Assembly: GCF_000204055.1 (NCBI RefSeq)
Contig: NW_006768828.1
Coordinates: 320,097 to 384,096 of the forward strand
Direction: 5' to 3'
Length of the DNA stretch: 64,000 nucleotides
From: Melampsora larici-populina 98AG31
Taxonomy: Eukaryota; Basidiomycota; Pucciniomycetes; Pucciniales; Melampsoraceae
Part shown: positions 45,577 to 57,954 of the stretch, piece by piece
Layout of the letters: each line of letters starts with the position of its first letter
How positions within the stretch are numbered: position 1 is the stretch's first letter
The notes under the pieces: model-generated
What the model was told of the DNA's origin: nothing
Seen by the model: only the letters and a program-made list of their open reading frames with translations
Database searches by the model: none
Made by a program: the position numbers and the translations under genes

Positions 45577-48364
45577 TCAGGCGACATCGGAGATCAGTTC
45601 GTCGGCGAATTGATCAAGAGTATAGACAGCAAGCATTCCATGATCACCTATTCTGGTAGGCGACTCTAATTGAAACCAGCGATTCGAGATAGCTTGTTTG
45701 AATCCGATGATCTCGACATCCCAACCTAACTTCAAACATCTTACAACCCATCCCCAAACTGAAGCCAAGCAAATTACGTTAGTGGATAATAATGGGGTGG
45801 CACAAAAGAATGATCAACTTACAGCCTGGTTTACTATATTCGCCAGCGTTGGCATCTCCGGAAACAAGTGTGAGGATGGGGCGAGGTCTCGAGTCATGAT
45901 CTGATCCCTTCCAATCAAATTCCATGATCGTGTCAATCATGTTCAACTGCAAAGTAGAACACAAGAAATTAGTTTATGAATTCGCAGACAATCAAGGTCA
46001 ATATGATGAAGGCAAACCTGAATGACTTCATCGACAGCCTAGAACAAAATGAAGTGAGAACACATGAGTTGATTTGTCAAAGTCAAGAAGTCAGGTATTA
46101 ACGCACCTGTTCCTTGTACCGCAGGTGTTTGCTGCTTTTGCCAGCTGGGTATGGAGTGGTGGAAGGGTCTGAATCAGATTCAGTGCAGCTACTTTTATCT
46201 GCAGAGTTGGTAGTAGGTCTTGCTGAGCCTCGACGAGGCATTCTACTAGGATTGATTATTTTTCTGGTTGTCGGATTGCGATTGACAACCGGGTCGAGCT
46301 GTCAAGACGATGGCAAAAGTAAGGGGGCATTGACCATCAGTAAGCTGTGCCGACATGGGAATATCATGCAAGAATACGACTTACAATAGCAATTTCATAC
46401 CCTTTCGATTCCCAGTAAGGAATCATATCAGGTTGGTAGAGAGGATTAGAAGCCGCGATATACCGCCTGAGAATCGTTGTGCGTTCGCGCTCAAGGATGC
46501 GGAAAAGTACTGCGTAGTCTAGTCTTCGCTTAGGCTTGGCCATACCGCGGTCAAGATGATGAAAACGATCCTGATCGTAGACGTCTAATGAAGGTCGATT
46601 GATGTTGAGATGACGAAGGAATGACCAAATCACATTGGAGTGGTCTACAAAGATGAAGGCAGGTCGATAGGATCCGTCTGGAATGGTTGCACACATGCTT
46701 TTTAGTTTGCAATCAAGTGACCTTGTTTTCTCGGCGGCAGTAAGGGGTAGAATCAAATCATTTTCTGCCGAAGGTGAAGAATATGTTTGCGTCGTAACTT
46801 GCGTTGAGAAAGTGTCCATGATCGAAATGGTCGACATATCGAATGGATTGGTGCATTGTGAACTTAAAGAATGTGGGAAAGGGAGTGTAGCAATCGAGTG
46901 CCTGTGCCGGGCAAGAGGTAGAGATTGAAAAAGGGTGGTAGATTGTGTGACAGGACGAGCGACGAACTTTCGAGGGATATCACCATAATAATAAGGAATC
47001 GGGGGTTCTGAGGTGAGGGAGGTAACAGGAATTCGAAGCAATTCAGAGGCTGCCTGTGCGGCTGAGCCGCGCTTAAACCTTGGAACAAGACCTGGATCAG
47101 CGGCAACGGGAAGCAAAGCTTTCGCGCATGGCTGAGGGCAAAATGCATCAACTGCACCAGTATGGAGGTGACCATGAGTAAGGGGTACGCCTGAGGCCCC
47201 ATTTGTAGTAGATGCATGGCGGCGGGGGCCTTGCGAAGGAGGAACTGACTTCCGCCTCTTGGACTTCGACGAACGAGACTTGTGTTTTTGGGATGAAGGC
47301 ACGATAGGAGCAGGATCGACTTGCGTAGGCTGATGGCGTTGGGTCCGGTCCTCCGGTTGAGTGTTAGCTCGAACATGAAGTCTTTTGGTCTTCAAAGTGC
47401 ATTTCGTATGTGTAGGAGATGACTGAATTGCAGCACTGGGGTCTGACTTGGACGACGGAGACGAAGGTGGTGACTGTGAACATAGCTCACGCGCGCGTGA
47501 CTGCCAGTAATTTTTTTGAGATGAGAGGTATCGAATAGCTTCCGAGAAGTCGCCGAGCTGAACTCCGGATGCGTTGGATTGCTCAACAGAGGGAGACTTG
47601 GGAGTTGAAGAATTGAACTCTGTAACAACAGGCGCAATGGTGACAAGTGGTAGTAGGCTGACAGCTTCAGAGGTAGACTTTAAGGAATGACTTGAAATCT
47701 TAGGAGAATGCTGTTGGCGACGATGATCACCATAGACATTCGGCGATGCAAGGGACGGTGGGAGAGGACCAATGGAATGTAACAGTTTGTAAGCCTGTTC
47801 AGGAAGCTGATCGAGATGTGGCTGCGAGGTCCGAGTAGCTTTTGGATAAGTGAGCTTGGTTATAGTTGGGCTGGATGGCACATGATTCAAGTAAATGATA
47901 GGGTGTTTGTGGTCAGGAGGAGTTGCTGAAACAATGTGCTGGCCATCAACTTCAAGAGAGTAATGCTGAGAATGATTGTCAGATGACGTAGCCGTTTTAA
48001 TGTTGAAGTCGAATAGATCAGGTTCGAGTGTAAGCCGAGGTGACTGAGGATGATTGGTCGGAGTTTGAGCGTTTGAAGTGGGATCGCTCTTGGAATCGTA
48101 TCGAATCTTCATGGTCGTAAAAGGAATCATTAACTGGTCTTTGTAACATTTCAAAGTGGGAGATGGTGTGGGCGGAAAGGAAGGTGGTGAATCGGATGAC
48201 TGAGAAGGAGAACCAGAGCTGGAATGAGTCAAAGTTGAGTTCGAAGAGTGATACCGACGATGAGTTGTGGTAGTAGTAGTAGTGATTGCTCTGGATCTTT
48301 TTGGTGTTGTTGTTGAAGAGGAAGATGGAGGAGCATCGAATGGGATCGCTACTGGTCCGGCCAT
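45577..48364 (-). CDS. NYN-domain (PIN-like nuclease) protein with long disordered N-terminus
   Basis: Five exons (48364-46385, 46298-46107, 46038-46018, 45946-45823, 45758-45577) splice in frame to 832 aa. One exon is only 21 nt. Residues 1 to about 560 are Ser/Pro/Thr-rich and disordered, with a basic stretch 'KHKSRSSKSKRRKSVPPSQ'. The folded part begins with 'PAFIFVDHSNVIWSFLRHLN' and continues 'LDYAVLFRILERERTTILRR', 'AASNPLYQPDMIPYWESKGY', then across introns 'PILTLVSGDANAGEYSKPGF' and 'WGWVVRCLKLGWDVEIIGFK'. The acidic VDHSN and SGDAN motifs and the alternating strand/helix layout match NYN domains (PIN-like ribonuclease fold, as in MARF1/limkain-b1). A linker of about 75 residues splits the domain. 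RNA cleavage or RNA binding is inferred from the family. Confidence 0.85.
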
Positions 48365-49394
48365 TTCGTATTCTGAGTGAGATTGATAGTTGAAGATAGA
48401 TTACGTTGAGTGATTATATGCACTGTTATTCAGGGCTTAAGGTTCGGCGATGTTGAGTTTTAGCACAACAGGGAGTGTTTTGGATCGTAAATAGGATTTG
48501 ATTCAAGCGTCAAGAGTATGTGATGAGATAAGGTCACCGATTATCAGTCGATCTGAGCTTGAACTTCAACTTTCAACTAGACTAGTCCCGAACTCCAATT
48601 GTGACTTGATGGATACTCTGACAAGGTATTTTGAAGATAACGCTGAAGAAGTTTGAATATAGATGACCAAGTTATGATAGAAAGAAATATCGAATTTAAA
48701 CAATTCCAATAGATAAGTTGATATAAATATGTTAAGATGAAGATTGAAATAGGTTAGAGAGGCTTTTGAGAGAAGAGAGGAAATGGTTGTTGTGAATCGA
48801 ATGGTTGGTTGAAGAGTCCTGCACGTTATAAAATCAGGAAAATAGCTGAGTGAACGAAATGAAAATGGTAAACAAGAGAAGTAGATTCTATTGGAAATCA
48901 GAATGAGAAAAGTAAAGAACCTGATTTGGCAAACAAGTCAAGATCGATTTAAAATCAAGCGCCATAGAACTCAAATTCCGTTACAGGGCTTTTGGACCCA
49001 CACACACACACACACAGCATTGGCCACCCATCCATAACCCCGTCCAGTTAAAAGCTCAAGTTGATTTTAATTTTGTCATCGTCTGGTCCACCAAACATAT
49101 CCACACAGTTATCTACACCAAACTCGTGGTCCAAACAACCGATTCGTTTAAACATCTTGCAGTCTCAACTACAAACCTTTCACACCGTAGCGGAGGTTAG
49201 CATTTCGACAATCAACGACATCATCACTTGCTCGGCTATCATTCTGATCGGGGTTCATACACAGGCTTCTTGCTCTCGATTCATGTCATTCAATTTCTCC
49301 CCTATCAGACATCCAGCCTTTGAGTGAACCTCGAGCTTTCAGAACGAGCAATATAGAATGAGACTATGAGGTCCGCACCCGGGTCGGGTAATAA
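48365..49394. other. Upstream region of the NYN gene with a CA microsatellite
   Basis: No gene is called. A (CA)n tract lies at about 49000-49017. The plus-strand frame at 49061-49327 lacks recognisable features and sits between the NYN promoter and the tRNA. Confidence 0.5.
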
Positions 49395-49500
49395 GACGGG
49401 ATGGCCGAGTGGTTAAGGCGGCAGTTTAGAACCGTGCCTTGTCCGGACCTGATTTAGCTGCTTCACTTTGTGAGCGTGAGTTCAAATCTCACTTCCGTCG
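49395..49500 (+). tRNA. tRNA-Ser(AGA) with a 24 nt intron
   Basis: The acceptor stem GACGGGA pairs with TTCCGTC and the discriminator is G. The D-arm holds the A box (TGGCCGAGTGG). The anticodon stem GCAGT/GCTGC encloses TT-AGA-A (anticodon 49428-49430), with an intron at 49432-49455 one base after the anticodon. The long variable arm (TCAC TTT GTGA) marks a class II tRNA, and the T-arm GTGAG TTCAAAT CTCAC contains the B box. A T-run at 49501 serves as Pol III terminator. Confidence 0.95.
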
Positions 49501-51637
49501 TTTTTTCGCACCCACACCCGTGCGCATCTTTTTTATAAAGGTGGACAGAAAATATCTCCGGGTGTTGAATATCGGAAATTTTGGCCCCAGCTAGTTTAGC
49601 AAGGAGAAAACTTTGACCTGTCGAGTTTCCTAAAATCTAGATCACATGACTAGGTTGGTCAACAGGACACGGGTTATCCCATGTGTGCTTGAGTTCAGGC
49701 AAAATCCATTTTTCACTTACAATCCTTTTCCTCGCATCGACACTTGAATACTTACATCATTCATTCGCTGGGAAGAATTCTCGGTTGCGTATGCAGTCTG
49801 TGACTTTGTGTAACACATGCCCCCCAAGTGTTTGATAGCCTGCGGTTACAAAAGCACTTAAACCAATGCAATAAAAAAATGCCCCCCCTAACCCTCCGAC
49901 TCGGGTGACATGCAATTTCACCTAGGGAGCCCTACGATAGCGTGCATACCAGCTCAATTGTCGATCAGCAGAATGTATGCAACAAGTACACCCTTCTCTA
50001 TAGCCTGTGAGCGCTTGTTTGGCTACCTTATATGTGGTTTAAAAGAAGAAGACTAAAATGTCTCAAGATGATCACCATCCATCTCGTGATGCCATCAGGC
50101 AAAGTATGATGTCATGAGATGGAGAATACTTGGTTGAATAGCTGCAATGACTCAAGGATCTAGCCTTGAAATCAGTTATTCAAACCCTTACCATAGTTAT
50201 ACTGGTGGTTATACTGATATCCAATACATTGAAAGAAAAACTGGAAGTCATACCATATATTCTGGAATATTGAATCAGCAGTAAATCAGCTTTTTATCTT
50301 CAATGAAGGAAAAGAGGAACAAAAGAAGTTGACTGAAAGATGACTTTATCAAGAAATTGTGATCTGTTGAGAAAACACAAAAAATCCTTGATAGGGATCC
50401 ATAAAACCAGTAATTGATCAAAATAGAAAAGTTCTGCTGAGATTGATTGCTTTTTGATATCATTCATCAGTTACCCCAAAGAGTAGGACCCAAGGCCAAA
50501 GTATTCATTTTTTCTTGCAAAGTTGGGTCTTATGCCTGATTGATCTTGAGATGTGAGGAGCTCTATCATGCACACAACACAGCCTCACCTGTCTGGCTTT
50601 CAGCTACAGTTCTGACCAAGCTCCTAGGACAATCTGGATTGAGGTTCCAGTTGATCATTATCTCCTTGCCTTGGAGGGGGTTTGGGGGGGTTGGTTCATG
50701 ACTTGGTAAGTTGTCCAAGGCTCCACTCAATGGTCCTGCCTGAGTCATATGTATGTAATAAACAAAGTCCAAATTTTGTTGGGTTTTTGAGCACTTACAA
50801 TTGTCCATGGAGGATTCCCCACTTCTACATATTGTTACTATCACAATCTATCACAACCATGTGATGATCAAACCCACTAAATGTCTTGTGCCAAATTTAC
50901 AAATCCAAGCTTGTTCAAATGATCCTGGTGGATAAAGTTGATGAGGTGAAATAACCTGACAGCCAAAAAAATGAGCACCTGTAAATATTTCAAGCCTCAA
51001 CAGTAAGCAAATGTACACAGCACTGTCTGCTCCAACATCTTCCAGTTTTTCAGTACAATCAATCAATAACTGCTCAATCTGGGTGATATCCATTTGATTT
51101 CCAATTCAAAAACATTCTCAAGGTGCCAGGACACACTGGCCTGCCAGTGATGTGTGATTGGGGGCTGTGAATGTCGTGGTTTTGGCTTTATGTCAGAAGG
51201 CCAGCAAACCATATAACTTCCCTGATTTTGTGGTCAGATATCTCTTCCAATATAAGTTTATTGATCTTGAGATAATCGGCACAGGTCCAACAGCATCTCA
51301 ATTTGAAAATAGCAACCCCACATCAAAAATCAAGCCCAAGCCTTTCAAGGAAGCCACATAGTGGTCAGCCCGTTGGTGGACACACTTAGTTTGGCCAACG
51401 CTGGAACTGCTCCACTCTGCTCTTGATTTTGACACCTACCAGTATAGTATATTTGCACCCTTGTTAGAGTGGCATAAAGAACCCGCTCCACAAGTGCTAT
51501 GTAGCGGAAATATTGTGCTCAATCACAAAGGCAACAAAAAAGAAAACATGTATAATAGTTAATTCTTGTTTATAGGATTGAATGTACTGTGTAAAGTAGA
51601 TATTTTGGGTAAACTATGGGAACTACTTAATACCTTA
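49501..51637. other. Gene-poor sequence
   Basis: Short minus-strand frames at 50566-50844 and 51093-50851 have protein-like patches but no recognised domain; they may be transposon debris. A weak hairpin lies around 50083-50122. The GC-rich repeat core recurs at 51390-51420. Confidence 0.45.
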
Positions 51638-52017
51638 GGGCCCGTTCGGCCGGATTTTGAAAAAATTGTTACACAAAAACGATTTTTCGATCTGCCCCTT
51701 TTTCAAGGGGCAGATTGAAAAACTCAAAATTTGGCTTTTCCGTTTACTGAACAGTCAACCAAATTGGTCAACAAAAAATTGAAATGGAGGGGCAAATGAG
51801 CCCAAAAACTGTTTTTGGTCTTAAAAACAGCCCTGATGCTGTTTTTCAAAAGTGAAGATTTTTTGATCAAATACCGTATTTGGGTATGGATCAAATACGA
51901 TTTCCGAACGCCGGTGTTTTTGGCAAAAGCCAAATACGTTTTTGACCCAAATATCGTATTTGGCTTTGGTGGGGTATTTGGCCAAATACAATATTTGGAA
52001 CCCAGCCGAACGGGCCC
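51638..52017. mobile_element. 380 bp MITE with GGGCCCGTTCGGC ends and TTA target duplication
   Basis: The left end GGGCCCGTTCGGCCGG and right end CCAGCCGAACGGGCCC are inverted repeats of about 15 bp, flanked by TTA at 51635-51637 and 52018-52020. The interior contains a palindrome around 51690-51720 (gatctgcccc ... ggggcagat) and several ATTTGG/CCAAAT motifs; no ORF is credible. The ends and TTA duplication fit a PIF/Harbinger-type MITE. A partial relative lies at 57955-58042. Confidence 0.85.
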
Positions 52018-52074
52018 TTAGATTTTTAAAATGAGAGTCTAGCTTTTTTTCTTGCTCAGTCCTGCTATATAACA

Positions 52075-54380
52075 TTCAAGGGCCTTTGCAGCATCCTCAG
52101 ACATTCTATCAGGTGCAATACCTTCTTTCATCCAAGCTTGATATCCTACCAGGAGCTCCATTGTCATTGGAAGCATAATAGACCTCTAAAAGGTGTACAC
52201 ACATTGGCAGCCACTGAAAAAATAGTCTCACAAGCACATGACATGGCTGAGGTGGCCAGGTAATTGCAGGCAAGCTTGAATAGTGTGGGGAAGTGTTGTG
52301 TGTGTTCCTCTGCAAAAAGGATAAGAAAACATATGACAATTGGTAGCCCCACACATAAAAAACAATTGGACAAAACTTCCACCAACCAAGAGGAGTTTGA
52401 TCATTTTTTATTGGGATGTGTCCTTGCAGGTGTTCATCCAGACCAGACTTATCCAAAGTCTTGGTACCTTTGTTTTTAACTCCAAATATTTTGTATTCAT
52501 TGGCAGCAATATCATTTTGATTGCCAGGTGGAGGGCTTGTGTTGTGTACCTCAGATTCTTCCAACTTAGTGTTGAAAGCTCTCTCAATTTCTGAAAGGGT
52601 ATAAAGCTTGTGTTTGGGGTAGTGAACCATAAATAACTTGGTTCAGAATCATGGGTTGAGGATAGTCGCCAAGACTATAGCCTCTCTACTCACTGCCTCT
52701 CCCTGTACTTGGTATGCCACTCAATCATGATGTTGATTGGGTTGTTGAGGCTTGAAAATTCAACAGCTTCCGCTTGATGGGTTTTGATCTTGGAGATGAC
52801 ATGTTTATACTCTGCCAGTAAGACACTGTAAGGTTTCAGAACCTTCACTAGACACGGGAGACGGGACGCTGTGAATCACAGCAAGGTTTCTAGAACCCAA
52901 GAGACCTGATCTGTAAATTTCAAATACCAATGAGAACACAGCTGGTTCCGAAGGATAAGGGGCGGGAGATCAGTCCCGATATCTCTAAGCTGTACAAAGT
53001 AATAGATGAAAACAAGAATAGAATGAACTGTGACATTACCTGGTTCCAAAGGATAAGGGGCGGGAGATCAGTCCCGATATCTCTAAGGAACCAGAACTGA
53101 GAATTGAATTGAAACAAGGTATATATATGAAACTTAATTGTTAAGGTCTAAGTGTTAATTGTTAGTGTTTTGGTTATGTGTATTTGTGTAATGACCGTAG
53201 GTCTTACAGACACACCCAGTAGGGCCATTGCCCTCAACTCAAGCAGAGTGTCAACAAAGCTCTAATGTGAATGTCAATATATCAATTTTAAAAGGGGAGG
53301 ATAATAAAGAGAAACTTACCCTAAAGACCTTGTTGACCATTTCAACTGTATCCCATTCCTGTGGTGAGATAGCAATACCCTTCAGATATGCCTTCCAATC
53401 TGCCACAATCATTGAGTTGATGACCTGCATAATGAAGAAGATATAAGAAGGAGATTGGACAAAATGAAAGGACAGGAATTAGAATGAAAGAAATACAATA
53501 TACCTCTTGAGCCACCAAAACTATCTGACGGCTTTTGTAATGGCTGGTCCACTGTGTTTTATAAGGTTGTTTAATCATGCAACCCTTGTATCTCAAACAA
53601 GTGGAGCAGGCCTTGAAATCACTGTGATGTGTGGCACTACTTGAAATTTGGCCTGATATTGTATTCAACTGTATGAAAAACTTGAAAGCATTGACAATTT
53701 TACATGAAAAGAGAAAGCAGATTGAAAAGATAAGAGTTATCGCTCACCTTGGGAAGGGTCAATGCAACCACATCTTATGGTAAGTCTTCATCTTTTTCTT
53801 CAGTGTCTGTGTCTTTGAGGCTGACATCAATACTTTCATCCTCTTCATCCACACCATCAGGCTGGTCAAGAAGACCAGCCTCATCTTTGTCTGACTTGAG
53901 ATCATCAATTTGGATTTTGTCATTGTCATTGTTCACCTTTATTGCTGGAATTGGGAGAGCCACTCCATCTGGAGTAGTTGGCTTCAAATTAAAAACCTTT
54001 TGACCAAGTGCTCTTACACCATGGCCAACTGTCAAGTTGAGCTTATCTGCATAACATTTGATATGGTATCCTGATGGATTTCAATAGATAAAGTCATGGG
54101 GTTTTAAAAACATTGACTGCAGCTCACCAGCCATTTGACCACTGTTGCCTCCACCGTTGGTGGTTTGAGCAAGCATCAAGTAGATTATAAAAGATAGGAT
54201 TAGAAGGTAACTTCTGGTGGAAAGAAGATAAAGAATATAAAGGAAAAGAGACCACTTATCTACTTGTGAAGCCTGTGTTGGATCAATAATTGTCCAATGG
54301 GTCTTGAAAGTAGTGTCCCAAAGGGTTGCCATCTGACCATCTTCAGAGTAAGGTGTGTCAATTGATCTTCCCAATTATTT
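52075..54380 (-). pseudogene. Second hAT transposase relic
   Basis: Reading leftwards on the minus strand: 'TTNGGGNSGQMAGELQSM' (54160-54110, the usual 'DNASNN' region); 'CYADKLNLTVGHGVRALGQK' (54060-53995, the 'CxAHxLNL' motif); an acidic linker; 'KTQWTSHYKSRQI' (53560, the 'TRWNSxY' motif); 'DWKAYLKGIAISPQEWDTVE' (53410-53350). The hATC dimerisation segment follows: 'PLGWWK' and 'HTQHFPTLFKLACNYLATSA' then 'CETIFSVAANV' (52420-52200). The frame changes between blocks; some may be introns, but a solo LTR at 52827-53208 interrupts it and no complete ORF can be assembled. Confidence 0.7.
52827..53208. mobile_element. Solo LTR, 382 bp, with an internal 47 bp duplication
   Basis: It begins TGTAAGG and ends TCTTACA, flanked by GACAC at 52822-52826 and 53209-53213. 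Inside, a block of about 47 bp starting 'ctggttcc' and containing 'aaggataaggggcgggagat' is present at about 52942-52988 and 53039-53086. Its TGTAAGG start matches the solo LTR at 35410, but the interiors differ. Confidence 0.8.
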
Positions 54381-56499
54381 TTGATGTAATTGGCTGATGA
54401 ACCCACAACTTGAAGGTATCCTTCAATTAGTATTCCAGACATTGTGTATCAAGTAGAATTTGCGTTCATGTTGCTTGATACATGAGAAGTTAAAAGAGAA
54501 ACATATTATGAAATGGATGTGATAAGGAAATTCAGCAAATTCAAAACCATGTGTACCTTAAGAGTGTTGATCACCTTATTGCACAAGCCTACAAACAGAT
54601 GGAATGATTGCTGAGCTGCCCAAGTTTCTTACCTGACAAAAGCACCTCAATTGACACAGGGAAAATTTGTAAGTATGAGTGAATCTTCAAATCAATACCA
54701 AGGTAAAGCAAGCCAAACCACCCACATGACCAAGATGTTGTTCAACAGGTTGGCTGAAGATGCTGGTCCAGATAAATATGAGTCCCATTTTCCAGACTTT
54801 GCAGACTTCTTCTTATAAGCCTGCTCCTTTTCAGCATATGAAAGTGGAAGAATCACACCAGCAGCTATTGATTTGTGAAAATTCACACATTGAGGTCAAC
54901 CATTTCCACCATCCCAATGGCTCCATAGGCCCCAATACAATCTGTCACCACCAGTGTACAAGTAGACACAGAAAGTATATGTCACCCATAGGGCCAGACT
55001 GGCTCACAGTACATATGCTGTAGTGATCTTTTGGCCCCAAGGGTGTTGTATCTTTTTGGTTTCTACTTGTACAAATTGGTGAACCATCAACACTGGTATT
55101 GTCAATCCCTCAGAAAAGGTAGTGCAGTCAGTGATGTGATAGACATAAAGAGATATTACCCAAGATATGAGACAGTAAGCAAGTTACAAACTTTAGGTGG
55201 GTGAAAGTGCTCAAGCAGGTCCTCAACACAGCTCAATCAGACTGTTTTATATCCAGGTTCACCATTGTCCCCAACAATTTTGACATCAGAGTCTTGATCA
55301 AGGTCCACACTTTTTGGAATGTCAAAGACCTACATTTATTGAGAGATTGTTATATCAACTTTGAAAGGACATTTCATGTCAGTTGAGACCTAAGACCTAC
55401 ATTGGACTTGTCCAATCTAACCCTCTTTGATTATTGGGGGGTGCCACTTGATGAGGCTACAGCTACACTTCCAGAAGGTGATCCAGCTTGTTTGCTAATT
55501 GAAGAACAAGACTAGACAAGTAAACACAGGAAACAAGAGATGAATTTCATGTGGGAAGACTGATTACATTTACTGCAGTTTCTAAGCCAAAACACAGAAA
55601 TAATGCAGAATTAATGCCCAAATGTTACATTTTGGCTCATCAACTGTGTTGAATATAATGGGTTTTCCCACAGGAAAATTGCCTCTTGTTTCCTGTGAAA
55701 TCAAACAATATAAATTGATGAGTTTGTGATTTGATCATTATTGTCATTACAGATGAATTTGAAACAACTCACCTTTCTTGTGTGGTTGGCTTGGACTTTG
55801 ATTGAGATGCTGGGCCTGTTGTCCTTTTCTCCTTGTTCATTGGAACCAGGGTCTCAGGTGATGCTGAACAACTAGCAATAGGGCCTGGTGATTTGGCCAC
55901 CAGTGGATTTGGCTGATGATCCATCCTCATTCTCACAAGACACAAGAGTTGTATGCAAGAGTTGTATGCAAGTCTTTTGGAGGTACAATAAAACCTGAAT
56001 TAGTTGGACGTGGGCTAGGTAGAGGGATTTGTCTGGTGGAGGGTTGACTGGGAAACTTGAGTGAACTTTGGGTTGAACTACTTCAGGAGGGAACCATTGG
56101 GGTTGATAATTGGAAATGAAATGTAAGACAAAGAACAAAGGTGGTCAGCAAGGTGAGTTTTGTTTTTGACTTGTTTTTGCTGAAATGATTCTGAACTGAC
56201 CATAAGACACTCTTGAACTAAGAAATGACAAAATGGGAACCACAGGCCAGCTGGATTGAAAAACCTTGCCAGGGGTCCATCATTTCCAAAACAGTCAATG
56301 TGGCACTGGTTGATATTGAATCAAAAGAAGATAGATCAAGATGTGGTATGTATTGAATCCAGAATTGGATGAGGTGGAGACTTTACTGTACCAGCCTGTA
56401 CCCTAGCCCCTGGGGCCTGAGTACAGGGTTCTTGCTGACTATATAGTGATGAGTGCAAACCTGGGCCAGATTGTGCAACAATTGCTCTGCCTGGGAAAT
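54381..56499 (-). other. Probable 5' debris of the second hAT element
   Basis: Minus-strand patches such as 'KKSAKSGKWDSYLSGPASSA' (54810-54750) and 'LVSCENEDGSSAKSTGGQIT' (55940-55880) are protein-like and fit the less conserved N-terminal half of a hAT transposase. Frames are broken and I cannot assign them firmly. Confidence 0.35.
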
Positions 56500-56660
56500 T
56501 TCCGGCCTGGATGAGCAGACTAGAGGCTCTGCTCTATATTATGGTGTGCAGAGCAGCAAAAAACTGTTATAAAAGCACTCCACTCCCTCATTTTAGAGTG
56601 GAGAGATTCTGGTATTGGTTTGGCATTTGTACATCCAAAGTTTTTCAGAGATCATTAGCC
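56500..56660 (+). repeat. GC-rich dispersed repeat, AT-decayed member
   Basis: It is colinear with 41105-41290 but with most CpG sites changed: 'gaggctctgctctatatta', 'cagagcagcaaaaaactgtt', 'gattctggtattggtttggc'. The pattern of change suggests C-to-T decay of an older copy. Confidence 0.45.
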
Positions 56661-57077
56661 AACACTATCTGTGGGGTTGTTTTTCAGCACTGTGTTCATC
56701 CAAGTTGTATTTTAATCTTCATAGGGATGTCAAGTTTGGTCAAAAGATTTGGTTGAGCTTGATCTTCAGATGGAATTTATTTCAATACTTTTGATCCTCT
56801 GAGTTACATAGATTATCTCTCATCCATGTCAATTGATCAAGAAGTTGAACACTCTCAATCATTCACCATTGATTTGTTTGTATATTTCTTTCTCACAAAT
56901 ATTTACTGCTATCTTGTACATCTACAAATTTTTTGCTAAGTAGAGTGTATGATGAGAAGACTTAAATGAGTTCTGACATACTCTTTTCTTACAGTTGTGA
57001 CCAAACACCCAACTGGTGATCAAAAGGTCAACAACAATTGTTGTGATCTTTTAATGACCTTTTTGGTAAGTGTATAA

Positions 57078-57919
57078 TGTTGAGAGACACCTCAGTCTCT
57101 CGTACCTAGGTTTCAGCCGTGGTGAAAGGTGAATAAGACTCTAAGTATCAAATCACTTTACATACTAAAATACAGTAGTTTTATTCAAACTTAAGATGTC
57201 AGACTCAAACTTAAATGATCCCTATTTAAATTGCGCCTCCCCCTTTTCGCGCTAATACTCTTTTCCTTTATCCGTCTTCTTACGGAAAGGAAAAGAGTAA
57301 GTTCAACCCCTTCACTACATTATCATCAATAGTCTCTACTCTCCATTAGTTTGATCTTCAATATGACTGTTACTAATTATCATACTGTGATGTTATCTTT
57401 TTCTTTTTCATCTGAATCATTGTCGACGCTAGATCTTACTGAACTCATCGCGTCGACCCTTTTCCTTATTTTATATTGTGACCTGAACAAACCTTATAGG
57501 TCAGATACATAGTCAACTGGTCTATTCTTTCTATTCTCTTCATCTAACAAGTAGTGTCCTTTTTGTACTTGTCTATTTCTATCTTTTGTTCTATATAGGT
57601 TAGTGTTTCAGGTATTGTGACGAGAAGTGATTGAGACTCACTTCTAGAAACTGTCACGGGAATTCAGGTGAAATTGATCCGTCTTCTTACGGAAAGGAAA
57701 AGAATCTTACTGAACTCATCGCGTCGACCCTTTTCCTTATTTTATATTGTGACCTGAACAAACCTTATAGGTTAGTGTTTCAGGTATTGTGACGAGAAGT
57801 GATTGAGACTCACTTCTAGAAACTGTCACGGGAATTCAGGTTAGTGTTTCAGGTATTGTGACGAGAAGTGATTGAGACTCACTTCTAGAAACTGTCACGG
57901 GAATTCAGGTATCTCGACA
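57078..57919. mobile_element. LTR-like block with nested internal repeats
   Basis: It starts TGTTGAGAGACACC and ends near TATCTCGACA, a degenerate inverted pair with TG...CA ends. No clear target duplication was found (tataa versus aagga), so boundaries are tentative. Three copies of a 71 bp unit beginning 'ggttagtgtttcaggtattg' start at about 57598, 57770 and 57839. A segment of about 68 bp starting 'tcttactgaactcatcgcgt' is repeated at 57434 and 57704, and 'atccgtcttcttacggaaag' at 57270 and 57677. No coding sequence was found. Confidence 0.5.
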
Positions 57920-57954
57920 AAGGAGATTTGTCGCTTTTCATATAACCAAAATTC

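Noticed and set aside
49061..49327. 88-codon ORF upstream of the tRNA
   Set aside because: Composition is unremarkable, it lies in the promoter side of the NYN gene, and no homology pattern is visible.
57060..57925. Complete LTR retrotransposon
   Set aside because: Only one LTR-like block is present, target duplications do not match, and there is no gag-pol coding sequence nearby.
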